NCBI RefSeq assembly: GCF_003610235.1
Contig: NZ_RAPR01000001.1
Location: 5,146,001-5,210,000 of the forward strand
DNA from: Catellatospora citrea
Lineage (GTDB): Bacteria > Actinomycetota > Actinomycetes > Mycobacteriales > Micromonosporaceae
Length of the DNA: 64,000 bases
Direction of reading: 5' to 3'
The position numbers and the translations under genes were made by a program. The notes below the pieces were generated by a model. It was not told the origin of the DNA, did no database searches, and saw only the letters and a list, made by a program, of their open reading frames with translations. Numbering within the stretch: position 1 is the stretch's first letter; every line of letters begins with the position of its first letter. Of the stretch, positions 44,796 to 52,894 are shown piece after piece.

Positions 44796-46589
44796 ATGGG
44801 CACTGTGGCTCGCGAAATCAACACGGTCGGCGTGGTCGGCCTCGGCACCATGGGCGCCGGCATCGTCGAGGTATTCGCGCGCAACGGCCTGAACGTCGTG
44901 GCCGTCGAGATCAGCGAGGGCGCACTGGAGCGGGGCCGGGCCAACCTCTCCGGCTCGACCGACCGGGCCGTGACCAAGGGCAAGCTGTCCGCCGAGGACC
45001 GCGACGCGCTGCACGCCCGGGTCGACTTCCAGGTCGGGCTCGCCGCGCTGCACAGCGTCGACTTCGTGATCGAAGCCGTGCCCGAGCACCTGGACCTCAA
45101 GCAGGCGATCTTCGCCGAGCTGGACAAGGTCTGCCCGCCGCACGCCATCCTGGCCACCAACACCAGCTCGCTGTCCGTCACCGAGATCTCCGTGGCCACG
45201 CACCGGCCCAACCAGGTCATAGGCGTGCACTTCTTCAACCCCGCGCCGGTCATGAAGCTGGTCGAGATCATCCGTACCGTGGTGACCGCGCCGGAGGTCG
45301 TCGCCGACGTGGAGGCGCTGTGCGCCCGCCTCGGCAAGACCGACGTGACCATCAGCGACCGGGCCGGGTTCATCGCCAACGCGCTGCTGTTCGGCTACCT
45401 GAACCACGCCGTGACGATGTTCGAGAACCACTACGCCACCCGCGAGGACATCGACGCGGCCATGAAGCTGGGCTGCGGCCTGCCCATGGGCCCGCTGGCG
45501 CTGATGGACCTGATCGGCCTGGACACGGCGTACGAGATCCTGGACACCATGTACCGCCGCGGCGGTCGCGACCGCCGCCACGCCCCGGCGCCGCTGCTCA
45601 AGCAGATGGTCACCGCGGGCCTGCTGGGCCGCAAGACCGGCCGCGGCTTCTACACGTACACCAAGCAGGGCTCGCCGGTCGTCGTCGCCGACGAGCTGAC
45701 CCCGGCCGCCGGAGCGCACGAGGCCAGCCCGCGCCCGATCGGCGCCGTCGGCGTGGTCGGCTCGGGCACCATGGCCACCGGCATCATCGAGGTCTTCGCC
45801 AAGGCCGGCTACGAGGTGCTGAGCGTGACCCGGGGCGCGGAGAAGTCCGCCAAGGTCTGCGAGACGGTCAAGACCTCGCTGAACAAGGGCGTGGTGCGCG
45901 GCAAGCTCACCGAGGCCGAGCGCGACGCCGCCATCGGCCGGATCACCTGGTCCACCAACCTGGACCACCTGGCCGACGTGGACATGGTCGTCGAGGCCGT
46001 GGTGGAGGAGCTGAGCGTCAAGAAGGCGCTGTTCGCCAGCCTCGACGAGATCTGCAAGCCCGGCACCGTGCTGGCCACCACCACGTCGAGCCTGCCGGTC
46101 GTCGAGTGCGCCATGGCGACCCACCGCCCCGCGGACGTGGTCGGCCTGCACTTCTTCAACCCCGCGCAGGTGATGCCGCTGATCGAGGTGGTCGCCACCA
46201 TCCGCACCAGCGCCGCCACCCTGGCCACCGCCGACGCCGTCGTCTCCAGCCTCGGCAAGACCGCCGTCGACTGCGCCGACCGGGCCGGCTTCATCGTCAA
46301 CGCGCTGCTGTTCCCGTACCTCAACGACGCGGTGAAGATGCTGGAGGCCAGCTACGCCACCGCCGACGACATCGACGCCGCCATGAAGCTCGGCTGCGGT
46401 TACCCGATGGGCCCCTTCGAGCTGCTCGACGTGGTCGGCCTCGACGTCTCCCTCGCCATCCAGCGCGAGCTCTACCTCGAACTCCGCGAGCCCGGCTTCT
46501 CCCCGGCCCCCCTCCTGGAGCACCTGGTCACCGCCGGCTACCTGGGCCGCAAGACCGGCCGCGGCTTCCGCGACCACACCCACCGCTGA
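44796..46589 (+). CDS. Tandem-duplicated 3-hydroxyacyl-CoA dehydrogenase
   Basis: A 597-residue protein made of two complete 3-hydroxybutyryl-CoA dehydrogenase units. Unit 1 (about 7-290) has VVGLGTMGAGI, ATNTSSLSVTEI, the His-Glu pair in VHFFNPAPVMKLVE and GLLGRKTGRGFYTY. Unit 2 (about 315-597) has VVGSGTMATGI, ATTTSSLPVVE, LHFFNPAQVMPLIE and GYLGRKTGRGF. Both keep the catalytic residues, so two active sites per chain are expected. Such fusions occur in other actinobacteria. Start: ATG 44796 with GGGAG 6 nt upstream; GTG 44805 is an alternative. The palindrome at 44770 links it to the ethylmalonyl-CoA pathway genes. Confidence 0.92.
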   Translation: MGTVAREINTVGVVGLGTMGAGIVEVFARNGLNVVAVEISEGALERGRANLSGSTDRAVTKGKLSAEDRDALHARVDFQVGLAALHSVDFVIEAVPEHLDLKQAIFAELDKVCPPHAILATNTSSLSVTEISVATHRPNQVIGVHFFNPAPVMKLVEIIRTVVTAPEVVADVEALCARLGKTDVTISDRAGFIANALLFGYLNHAVTMFENHYATREDIDAAMKLGCGLPMGPLALMDLIGLDTAYEILDTMYRRGGRDRRHAPAPLLKQMVTAGLLGRKTGRGFYTYTKQGSPVVVADELTPAAGAHEASPRPIGAVGVVGSGTMATGIIEVFAKAGYEVLSVTRGAEKSAKVCETVKTSLNKGVVRGKLTEAERDAAIGRITWSTNLDHLADVDMVVEAVVEELSVKKALFASLDEICKPGTVLATTTSSLPVVECAMATHRPADVVGLHFFNPAQVMPLIEVVATIRTSAATLATADAVVSSLGKTAVDCADRAGFIVNALLFPYLNDAVKMLEASYATADDIDAAMKLGCGYPMGPFELLDVVGLDVSLAIQRELYLELREPGFSPAPLLEHLVTAGYLGRKTGRGFRDHTHR

Positions 46590-46605
46590 CCTCCACTCCG
46601 GTAGC

Positions 46606-46680
46606 CGACGATCTTGCATGAGTGGCCTCTGTGACACGCGCAAAACGGGCGTGACGGGGACCATTCGTGCAAGATCGTCG
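46606..46680. repeat. Palindrome family B, copy 3 (divergent)
   Basis: Arms CGACGATCTTGC (46606-46617) and GCAAGATCGTCG (46669-46680) match the inner arms of copies 1 and 2; the centre GTGACACGCGCAAAA resembles copy 1. It lies between two genes on the plus strand, unlike copies 1 and 2, which separate convergent genes. Confidence 0.7.
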
Positions 46681-46711
46681 AGTCTCGGGGAGTGCGTCGT
46701 ATCTTGGGGAC

Positions 46712-47038
46712 ATGAGTCCGCGTCGTAACAACAAGAAGGATCGCCCGGAGCGCGATCTGGATGAGGCCATGTCGCGACGCGGGGTGGAGTACGTCCATGA
46801 CGATCCGGACGGGGAGTTCACCGTCCGGCATCTGAGTGGTGAGCGGTCGGACAAGACCTACAAGTGCCCGGGGTGCCATCAGGAGATCCGGCCCGGCGTG
46901 CCGCACGTGGTGGCATGGCCGTCGCAGGGCTGGGGCGACGCGGGCGACCGCAGGCACTGGCACAGCAGCTGCTGGGGGAGCCGCCACCAGCGCAAACCCA
47001 ACGTCGAACGGTCGCGCAACGCGCCCCGTTACGGCTGA
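46712..47038 (+). CDS. Conserved actinobacterial zinc-ribbon-like protein
   Basis: A 108-residue basic protein. After a charged N-terminus (MSPRRNNKKDRPERDL) comes FTVRHLSGERSDKTYKCPGC, then QEIRPGVPHVVAWP and HWHSSCW, ending RSRNAPRYG. The CPGC and HWHxxC elements could bind one zinc. Close relatives in actinobacteria are often labelled ATP/GTP-binding protein, but there is no P-loop here. Function unknown. ATG at 46712 preceded by TTGGGGAC. Confidence 0.8.
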   Translation: MSPRRNNKKDRPERDLDEAMSRRGVEYVHDDPDGEFTVRHLSGERSDKTYKCPGCHQEIRPGVPHVVAWPSQGWGDAGDRRHWHSSCWGSRHQRKPNVERSRNAPRYG

Positions 47039-47104
47039 CCTGCCTGGTGTGATCACCGCGACGTCAGGGGGCAGGGCGGACCGCCGCGCGGGCAGACTGT
47101 AGGC

Positions 47105-47884
47105 GTGACCGCGATCCGTGCCAACTCGATCCTGCCCGCGCGTCGGCAGGACATCGAACTGCATACCGCCGACGGGTTGAAGCTGGTCGGGGAGCTGGCG
47201 CTCCCCGCCGACCGCGACCCGGTCGCCACCCTGATCTGCCTGCACCCGCTGCCGACGCACGGCGGCATGATGGACAGCCACGTGTACCGCAAGGCCGCCT
47301 GGCGGTTGCCCGCACTGGCCGGGATCGCCGTGCTGCGCTTCAACAGCCGCGGCACGTCCAGCGTGCGCGGCACCAGTGAGGGCGCCTTCGACCACGCGGT
47401 GGGGGAGCGCTTCGACGTCGCGGCCGCGATCGAGTACGCCGAGTTCCACGAGCTGCCGAACCTGTGGCTGGTCGGCTGGTCCTTCGGCACCGACCTGGCC
47501 CTCAAGTACGGCTGCGACCCGGCGATCGCCGGCGCGATCCTGCTGTCCCCGCCGCTGCGCTTCTCCAAGCCCGAAGACCTGGCGGTATGGGCCGACTCCG
47601 GCCGCCCGGTGACCGCGCTCGTGCCCGAGCACGACGACTACCTGCGCCCGGCCGAGGCGAAGGAGCGCTTCGCCGCGATCCCGCACGCCGAGGTCGTCGG
47701 CGTGCCCGGCGCGAAGCACCTGTGGGTCGGCGACGCCGAGACGGTGCTGGACGAGATCGTCCGCCGCGTCGCCCCCGGAGTCGAGGTCCCGCTCCCCAAG
47801 GACTGGCCCGGCCCCATGGAATACGGCGACGCCAGCGCGTACGCCGACCGCACCGTCGCCGCGTTCGCCGACAAGCCGGTCTGA
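47105..47884 (+). CDS. Alpha/beta hydrolase (dienelactone-hydrolase-like)
   Basis: A 259-residue hydrolase. LICLHPLPTHGGMMDSHV carries the HP-type oxyanion motif, LRFNSRGTSSVRG follows, the nucleophile elbow is LVGWSFGTDLAL (Ser), the acid probably lies in PEHDDYLRP and the catalytic His in PGAKHLWVG. This matches the short serine hydrolases (YqiA/KANL3-like or DLH-like) that lack a cap domain. GTG start at 47105. Substrate unknown. Confidence 0.85.
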   Translation: MTAIRANSILPARRQDIELHTADGLKLVGELALPADRDPVATLICLHPLPTHGGMMDSHVYRKAAWRLPALAGIAVLRFNSRGTSSVRGTSEGAFDHAVGERFDVAAAIEYAEFHELPNLWLVGWSFGTDLALKYGCDPAIAGAILLSPPLRFSKPEDLAVWADSGRPVTALVPEHDDYLRPAEAKERFAAIPHAEVVGVPGAKHLWVGDAETVLDEIVRRVAPGVEVPLPKDWPGPMEYGDASAYADRTVAAFADKPV

Positions 47885-47908
47885 CCGCGGCACCGCCGCC
47901 GGGTATGG

Positions 47909-47946
47909 AAAAGCCGCTGGGCGTCCCAGGACGCACAGCGGCTTTT
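47909..47946. terminator. Bidirectional terminator
   Basis: AAAAGCCGCTGGGCGTCC (47909-47926) pairs with GGACGCACAGCGGCTTTT (47929-47946) with one mismatch. The flanking A- and T-tracts make it a classical intrinsic terminator in both directions, between convergent genes. Confidence 0.9.
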
Positions 47947-47954
47947 CGTGACTG

Positions 47955-49226
47955 TTACCGGCTGGAGGCCTCGGCGTCGGTGCTGCGCCCGTCCAGGCTG
48001 ATGGTGGGCTCGTTGCCGGCCAGCATGATCGTGGGCTCGTCCCCGGCCTGCGGCTCGACCGGCTTGTCGGTCTGCGGCTTGTCGACCGGGGCGGGCGCTG
48101 CCTGAGCCGCGGGCGGAGCGGGCACGGACAGGGTCTGCGTCGGCGGCTCCTCGTCGGGACGCGACGCCTCGGCGCGGCGGCGCTCGGCCTGCTCGGCGTC
48201 GCGCTGCGCCTTGGCCAGCCGCTCCAGCTCGACGTGCAGCTGCTGCTTCAGCTCGGTCAGCCGGTGCTCCACCTGCGTGATGTCGGCCCGCATCGCCACC
48301 AGTTGGGCCTGGCCGTCCTCGTACTGCTGCTTGGCGGTGTCGGCGGCGGCCTGCTCGGCGGCGGCCCGGCCGCGGGCGAGCGCCACCTCCTGCTCGGCCT
48401 GGTCCGTGCGCTGGGTCGCCTGGGCCTCCACCTCGGACAGTTTGGCCGCGGCCGCGGCGGTCGCCGCGGCGAGCTGCTGCTCGGCCTGGGCGGCGGCGGC
48501 GGCCAGGCGCTGTTCGGCCTCGGTGGCGGCGGCCGCCAGCTGCTGCTCGGCCTGGGCGCGGGTGTCCGCCGTGTGGCGCTCGGACTCGGCGCGCGCGGCG
48601 GCGATCTCCTTGTCGGCCTGGATGCGCCGGGAGGCGGCCTCCTGGGCCGCGGCGGTGCGCAGGCCCTGCGCCTCGACCTGGGAGTGCGCGAGCAGCTCGC
48701 GCGCCTCGGTGCGCAGGCGCTGCGTCTCGTCCATCAGTTCGGCGCGGTGGCGCTCCTCGGCCTTGCGCTCCTCGGCGCGGCGGGAGGCCAGCGCCAGGTC
48801 GAAGTCGCGGGACGCGGTGGCGGCCCGCTCGCGGGCATCGGTGAGCAGGCGCTCGGCCTCGGCGCGCTGGTCGGCGATCTCCTGGGCGGCGCCGTTGCGC
48901 AGGTCGTCGGCCTGGTCCTCGGCGAGCGAGAGGATCTGCTCGACCCGCGCGCCCAGGTGCCGGAAGGAGACCCGGGACGGCACGGCGCGGCGGGCGGCGT
49001 CGGCGAGCTCCAGCTGAAGCTGCTGCACCTGACCGGCGAGCGCCTGCAGCTGCGAGATGGCCTGGTCACGTTCGGCGGCCAGAGTCGCCAGTTCGGACTC
49101 GACCTGGACGACGTATCGGTTCACCTGCTTCTTGTCGAAGCCCTTGAGGGATGTATCGAAGCTTGGTTCCGATGAGACGCCCTCACCGAGCGCGAACAGG
49201 TCTCCGCCGTGCGACATGCGGTCCAT
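47955..49226 (-). CDS. DivIVA-like long coiled-coil protein (paralogue 1)
   Basis: A ~423-residue protein. Near the N-terminus FDTSLKGFDKKQVNRYVVQVESEL resembles the DivIVA-family entry segment (F-x-x-x-L-x-G-[FY]-x-x-x-x-V). Residues ~55-355 are an unbroken Ala/Glu/Arg/Gln-rich coiled coil with near-repeats such as AEQQLAAAATEAEQRLAAA. The C-terminal ~60 residues are Pro/Ala-rich and disordered, with the repeated motif EPTIMLAG / EPTISLDG. Such proteins organise polar growth or division in actinobacteria. Start ATG 49226, with 49217 as an alternative. Downstream paralogue of the 49296-50528 gene. Confidence 0.8.
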   Translation of the reverse strand: MDRMSHGGDLFALGEGVSSEPSFDTSLKGFDKKQVNRYVVQVESELATLAAERDQAISQLQALAGQVQQLQLELADAARRAVPSRVSFRHLGARVEQILSLAEDQADDLRNGAAQEIADQRAEAERLLTDARERAATASRDFDLALASRRAEERKAEERHRAELMDETQRLRTEARELLAHSQVEAQGLRTAAAQEAASRRIQADKEIAAARAESERHTADTRAQAEQQLAAAATEAEQRLAAAAAQAEQQLAAATAAAAAKLSEVEAQATQRTDQAEQEVALARGRAAAEQAAADTAKQQYEDGQAQLVAMRADITQVEHRLTELKQQLHVELERLAKAQRDAEQAERRRAEASRPDEEPPTQTLSVPAPPAAQAAPAPVDKPQTDKPVEPQAGDEPTIMLAGNEPTISLDGRSTDAEASSR

Positions 49227-49242
49227 CTTCACATAAAGAGTC

Positions 49243-49278
49243 ACGCCGCGCCCGACAGGTGCCGGGCGCGGCGTGATC
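49243..49278 (-). terminator. Terminator between the DivIVA-like genes
   Basis: A perfect 14-bp stem TCACGCCGCGCCCG / CGGGCGCGGCGTGA (49243-49256, 49265-49278) with an 8-nt loop, just after the stop of the 49296-50528 gene on the minus strand. It would limit read-through into the second paralogue. Confidence 0.8.
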
Positions 49279-49295
49279 AGATGTGGATCGGGTCG

Positions 49296-50528
49296 TTATT
49301 CGGCCTTCTCGGCCTTCGGCTTCTCCTCGGCCGCCGGGGCGGGCGCGGGGTTGCCGACGCCGGGCACGATGCCGGCCAGGCCGGACAGCATCTGGCCGAG
49401 CTGCGCGGTGACCGCGTTCTTCTGGCGGGTGAGGTCGTCGACCTCGCGACGGGCGGCCGTGGTGGTCAGCTCCGCCTCGTTGCGGGCCTCGGACACCAGG
49501 CGGTGCGCCTCGGCCTTGGCCTCGTTGACGGCCTTCTCCGCGGCGACGCGGGCCTTCTCGGTCGTCTCGACGGCGGTGCGCTCGGACTCGACCCGGCGCG
49601 CCTCGGCGCGCTGCTCGATCTCCTTGGCCCGGTCCTCGGCGGCGCGGGCGCGCTCCTCGGCCTCGCCGACCAGCTTCTGCGTGGCGGCGACGGCGGAGGA
49701 GTGGCGCTGCGACTCCTCGCGCTCGGACTTCTCGCGGCGCTCGGCCAGCTCGAGCTGGAGGGCCTGCAGGTCCTTGTCGCGCTTGTCCCGGGCGTCGGCC
49801 AGCATCTTGGAGGCCTCGGCGCGCTTCTCCTCCGCCTCGCGGGCGGCCTTGGCGCGCAGCTGGGTGATCTCCCGCTCGGCGGTGGCGCGCAGCGTCGCGA
49901 CCTCGCGCTCGACGGTGGCCTTGAGCTCGGCCACCTCGTGCGAGGTGGCGGTGCGCAGCTGCTTGGTCTCGCGGTCGGCGTCGGCGCGCAGCGTGTCGGC
50001 CTCGCGGCGGGCCTGCACCCGGACCTCGGCGGCCTCGCGCTCGGCGGCGGTGCGCAGGTTGCCGGCCTCGCGCTCGGCGGTCGCCTTCATGGCGGCGGCC
50101 TCGGCACGCGCCTTGTCGGTGATCTCGCGGGCCTCGAGGCGGGCCGCGGACAGGATGCCCTCGGACTCGCGCTTGGACTCGCCGCGGTGGTCGTTGGCCT
50201 GCTCCTCGGCGAGGCGCAGGATCTGCTCCACGCGGGTGCCGAGGCCGGACAGGGTGGGGCGGCTGTTCTCTTCCAGCTGCTTGCTCGTGTCGGTCAGCTT
50301 CTGCTCGACCGAGTTGAGGCGCTGCTCAGCCTGGCGCAGACGACGCTGGGCGTCGTTCATGCGCTGCTCGGCCTCCGCACGTGCCTGCTCCGACTGGGCA
50401 AGCTGAGCGTTCAGACGACCGACAAACGCGTTTACCTGCTCGCGGTCGAAACCGCGCAGGACGACTGTGAAGTCTTGTTGGGTATTCGCGCCATCGAAGA
50501 ACGCGACGGAGGAGGGCTGCTGGGACAT
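49296..50528 (-). CDS. DivIVA-like long coiled-coil protein (paralogue 2)
   Basis: A 410-residue protein with DivIVA-like entry segment FTVVLRGFDREQVNAFVGRLNAQL at about residues 20-43, then a continuous coiled coil to about 380 rich in AEREAxxLR heptads (EREVATLRATAEREITQLRAKAAREAEEKRAE), and a short acidic/Pro-Ala tail. Both paralogues share SGLGTRVEQILRLAEEQAND / RHLGARVEQILSLAEDQADD after the first ~90 residues, so they arose by duplication. ATG at 50528 (MSQQPSSVAFF); no clear ribosome binding site. Probably a cytoskeletal or scaffold protein; the exact role is unknown. Confidence 0.82.
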   Translation of the reverse strand: MSQQPSSVAFFDGANTQQDFTVVLRGFDREQVNAFVGRLNAQLAQSEQARAEAEQRMNDAQRRLRQAEQRLNSVEQKLTDTSKQLEENSRPTLSGLGTRVEQILRLAEEQANDHRGESKRESEGILSAARLEAREITDKARAEAAAMKATAEREAGNLRTAAEREAAEVRVQARREADTLRADADRETKQLRTATSHEVAELKATVEREVATLRATAEREITQLRAKAAREAEEKRAEASKMLADARDKRDKDLQALQLELAERREKSEREESQRHSSAVAATQKLVGEAEERARAAEDRAKEIEQRAEARRVESERTAVETTEKARVAAEKAVNEAKAEAHRLVSEARNEAELTTTAARREVDDLTRQKNAVTAQLGQMLSGLAGIVPGVGNPAPAPAAEEKPKAEKAE

Positions 50529-50678
50529 TGGCACATACTCGCAGATGACCCCGGGTGTCGCGCAAGGGCGTGGGGGTACTTTCGCCCACCGGATATGGGT
50601 CGATGGCACGAACGTGCCGGTGACCATAACGGATGGAAGATCCATACCGGAAGCTAATTGCCAGTATTGCCCGAAATG

Positions 50679-50718
50679 CCGGATGGCGGAAGCGCGCCGT
50701 TGCGCTTCCGCCATCCGG
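50679..50718 (-). terminator. Terminator of crotonyl-CoA carboxylase/reductase gene
   Basis: A perfect 17-bp stem CCGGATGGCGGAAGCGC / GCGCTTCCGCCATCCGG (50679-50695, 50702-50718) with a 6-nt loop, about 40 nt after the ccr stop on the minus strand. Confidence 0.85.
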
Positions 50719-50757
50719 GTCCTTCAGCAGCCAGCCTCACCTGCGGTGAGCCGGAGG

Positions 50758-52113
50758 TCACACCCCGCGGAAGCGGTTGATCGCGGGCAGGTGGCGGGCC
50801 CGCTTGGCCTGATCGCGTACGCCCAGACCCTCCGCGGGAGCCAGGCACAGCACGCCGACCTTGCCCTGGTGCGTGTTGCGGTGCACCTCGTAGGCGGCCT
50901 GGCCGGTCTGCTCCAGAGGGAACACCTTGGACAGCGTCGGGTGCACCCGGCCCAGGTCGACCAGGCGGTTGGCCTCCCACGCCTCGCGGTAGTTGGCGAA
51001 GTGGCTGCCCACGATCCGCTTGAGCGACATCCACAGGTAGCGGTTGTCGTACTGGTGCTCGTAGCCGCTGGTCGAGGCGCAGGTGACGATGGTGCCGCCC
51101 TTCTTGGCGACGTACACGCTGGCGCCGAAGGTCTCCCGGCCCGGGTGCTCGAACACGATGTCCGGATCCTCGCCGCCGGTCAGCTCCCGGATGCGCGCGC
51201 CGAAGCGCTTCCACTCCGCCGGATCCTGGGTGTGCTCATCGGACCAGAACCGGTAGCCCTCGGCGGCGCGGTCGATGACCAGGTCGGCACCCATGCGGCG
51301 GCAGATCTCCGCCTTCTCCGGAGAGGACACCACGCACACCGGGATCGCGCCGCCGTGGAGCGCCATCTGCGTGGCGTACGAGCCGAGGCCGCCGCTGGCG
51401 CCCCAGATCAGCACGACATCGCCCTGCTTCATGTTCGCGCCGTGGTGCGACACCAGCTGCCGGTACGCGGTGGAGTTGACCAACCCCGGGCTGGCCGCCT
51501 CCTCCCAGGTCAGGTGGGCGGGCTTGGGCATGAGCTGGTTGGACTTGACGATGGCCAGCTGGGCCAGCCCGCCGAAGTTGGTCTCGAAGCCCCAGATGCG
51601 CTGCTGCGGGTCGAGCATGGTGTCGTCGTGGCCGGCCGCGTCCTCCAGCTCGACGTTGAGGCAGTGCGCCACGACCTGGTCGCCGGCCTGCCACTTCGTC
51701 ACCCCCGGGCCGGTGCGCAGCACCACGCCCGCCGCGTCCGAACCCACCACGTGGTACGGCAGGTCGTGGCGCTTGGTCAACGCCGACAACCGTCCGTACC
51801 GCTTCAGGAAGCCGAACGTCGACAGCGGCTCGAAAATGGACGTCCACACCGTGTTGTAGTTGACCGCGCTGGCCATCACCGCGATCAGCGCCTCACCCGG
51901 CCCCAGCTCGGGGGTGGGCACTTCCTGCAGGTGGAGTGCCTTGCGCGGGTCCTTGTCGCGAGTGGCCAGTCCGTCGAACATGGCGGTCTCGTCCTCGCGT
52001 ACCACCATCCCCTGGTAGGAGGCGGGCACCGGCACGTCGGCCAGGCTGCGCAGCCGCGCGGCGGGGTCGGCCGCGTTCTCGGCTTCCATGATCACGTCGA
52101 GGATGTCTTGCAC
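50758..52113 (-). CDS. ccr: Crotonyl-CoA carboxylase/reductase
   Basis: A 451-residue medium-chain dehydrogenase/reductase that reductively carboxylates crotonyl-CoA to (2S)-ethylmalonyl-CoA with NADPH and CO2. Family hallmarks: AVMASAVNYNTVWTSIFEPLSTF, LPYHVVGSDAAGVV, RIWGFETNFGGLAQ (Phe-Glu of the CO2 pocket), GASGGLGSYATQMALHGG (NADPH site), IVFEHPGRETFGASV (active-site His) and GSHFANYREAWEANRLV. GTG start at 52113 with GGAGG 7 nt upstream; a reading from 52230 adds a basic tail not seen in the family. Two operator-like sites lie in the 236-bp upstream region. Key enzyme of the ethylmalonyl-CoA pathway; also a supplier of ethylmalonyl-CoA for polyketides. Confidence 0.95.
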   Translation of the reverse strand: MQDILDVIMEAENAADPAARLRSLADVPVPASYQGMVVREDETAMFDGLATRDKDPRKALHLQEVPTPELGPGEALIAVMASAVNYNTVWTSIFEPLSTFGFLKRYGRLSALTKRHDLPYHVVGSDAAGVVLRTGPGVTKWQAGDQVVAHCLNVELEDAAGHDDTMLDPQQRIWGFETNFGGLAQLAIVKSNQLMPKPAHLTWEEAASPGLVNSTAYRQLVSHHGANMKQGDVVLIWGASGGLGSYATQMALHGGAIPVCVVSSPEKAEICRRMGADLVIDRAAEGYRFWSDEHTQDPAEWKRFGARIRELTGGEDPDIVFEHPGRETFGASVYVAKKGGTIVTCASTSGYEHQYDNRYLWMSLKRIVGSHFANYREAWEANRLVDLGRVHPTLSKVFPLEQTGQAAYEVHRNTHQGKVGVLCLAPAEGLGVRDQAKRARHLPAINRFRGV

Positions 52114-52258
52114 GGCGCCACCTCCGTGGTGAGGGAACTGCGGCGTCCCGCGCTCGCGCTGCGGGCGGAGTTCCGGGTCTGCGGGCCATCCTTGGCGGGC
52201 CCTCCTGCGGGTCGCCATGTGGTCGGGCACACATGTGCGGTTCAGGTGAGCCGGACGT

Positions 52259-52270
52259 TACTGGTCGGTA
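52259..52270. promoter_or_regulatory. Possible TetR-type operator TACTGGTCGGTA
   Basis: A near-symmetric site between the ccr start (52113) and the stronger palindrome at 52310. Same core as 5162 and 41685. Confidence 0.3.
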
Positions 52271-52309
52271 GCTTTCGCGGGAACGGGTGTGTGAAAAAGT
52301 CCACGCTTT

Positions 52310-52327
52310 ACTTAACGATCATTCAGT
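52310..52327. promoter_or_regulatory. EMC-pathway palindrome, site 4 (before ccr)
   Basis: ACTTAACGATCATTCAGT, symmetric at 14 of 18 positions with a GATC centre. Its complement ACTGAATGATCGTTAAGT aligns with CCTGAGCGATCGTTTAGG of site 1. It lies 197 nt upstream of the ccr start codon, between ccr and the 3' end of the epimerase gene. Confidence 0.55.
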
Positions 52328-52349
52328 CGGGGTGGCCCGCAGGGGCGGT

Positions 52350-52829
52350 TCAGTGGTCGTGGCCGGGCTCCACCAGCTCCACGAGCACGCCGCCGGCGTC
52401 CTTCGGGTGCACGAAGTTGATCCGCGAGCCCGCGGTGCCGCGCTTGGGGGTCTCGTAGAGCAGGCGTACGCCGCGCTCGCGCAGCGCCGCGCACGTCGCG
52501 TCGATGTCGGCGACCGTGTAGGCCATCTGCTGGATGCCGGGGCCGCTGCGGTCCAGGAACCTGCCGATGGGCGAGTCCGGGCGCAGGGGCGCGAGCAGCT
52601 GCACGGCGCCGCCGTCGGGGTTCGGCCCGACCTGGAGCATCGCCTCGCGTACGCCCTGCTCGTCGTTGGTCTCCGTGTGCACGCAGGTCATCCCGAACGT
52701 ACCTTCGTAGAAGGCGATGGCGGCGTCGAGATCCGGCACCGCGATGCCCACGTGATCGATTTGCAGCAGACCCACGAGCTGTGACGGAGTGCTCTGTGAT
52801 GAGGTCGACAGGGATCCGGGTTCGGTCAT
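52350..52829 (-). CDS. Methylmalonyl/ethylmalonyl-CoA epimerase
   Basis: A 159-residue VOC-fold epimerase with LLQIDHVGIAVPDLDAAIAFY, NDEQGVREAMLQVG, LAPLRPDSPIGRFLDRSGPGIQQMAYTVADID and INFVHPKDAGGVLVELVEP, which include the metal His and Glu residues. Length and motifs match methylmalonyl-CoA epimerase; members also act on ethylmalonyl-CoA and would pass the ccr product on to the mutase. Divergent from the acetyl-CoA acetyltransferase gene, with palindrome site 5 in between. ATG at 52829. Confidence 0.94.
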   Translation of the reverse strand: MTEPGSLSTSSQSTPSQLVGLLQIDHVGIAVPDLDAAIAFYEGTFGMTCVHTETNDEQGVREAMLQVGPNPDGGAVQLLAPLRPDSPIGRFLDRSGPGIQQMAYTVADIDATCAALRERGVRLLYETPKRGTAGSRINFVHPKDAGGVLVELVEPGHDH

Positions 52830-52841
52830 GCGGTTAGTCTG

Positions 52842-52859
52842 ACCGAACCATCGTTAAGG
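52842..52859. promoter_or_regulatory. EMC-pathway palindrome, site 5 (epimerase/thiolase divergent region)
   Basis: ACCGAACCATCGTTAAGG matches CCTGAGCGATCGTTTAGG at 12-13 of 18 positions. It lies 12 nt before the epimerase ATG and 35 nt before the acetyltransferase ATG, so one protein could control both. Confidence 0.5.
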
Positions 52860-52894
52860 CGATACGTGAACCAGGCCACTCGGAGGGGTACACC

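Noticed and set aside
52113..52230. Longer N-terminus for ccr from 52230
   Set aside because: The added segment is basic and unlike the family, while GTG 52113 has GGAGG 7 nt upstream.
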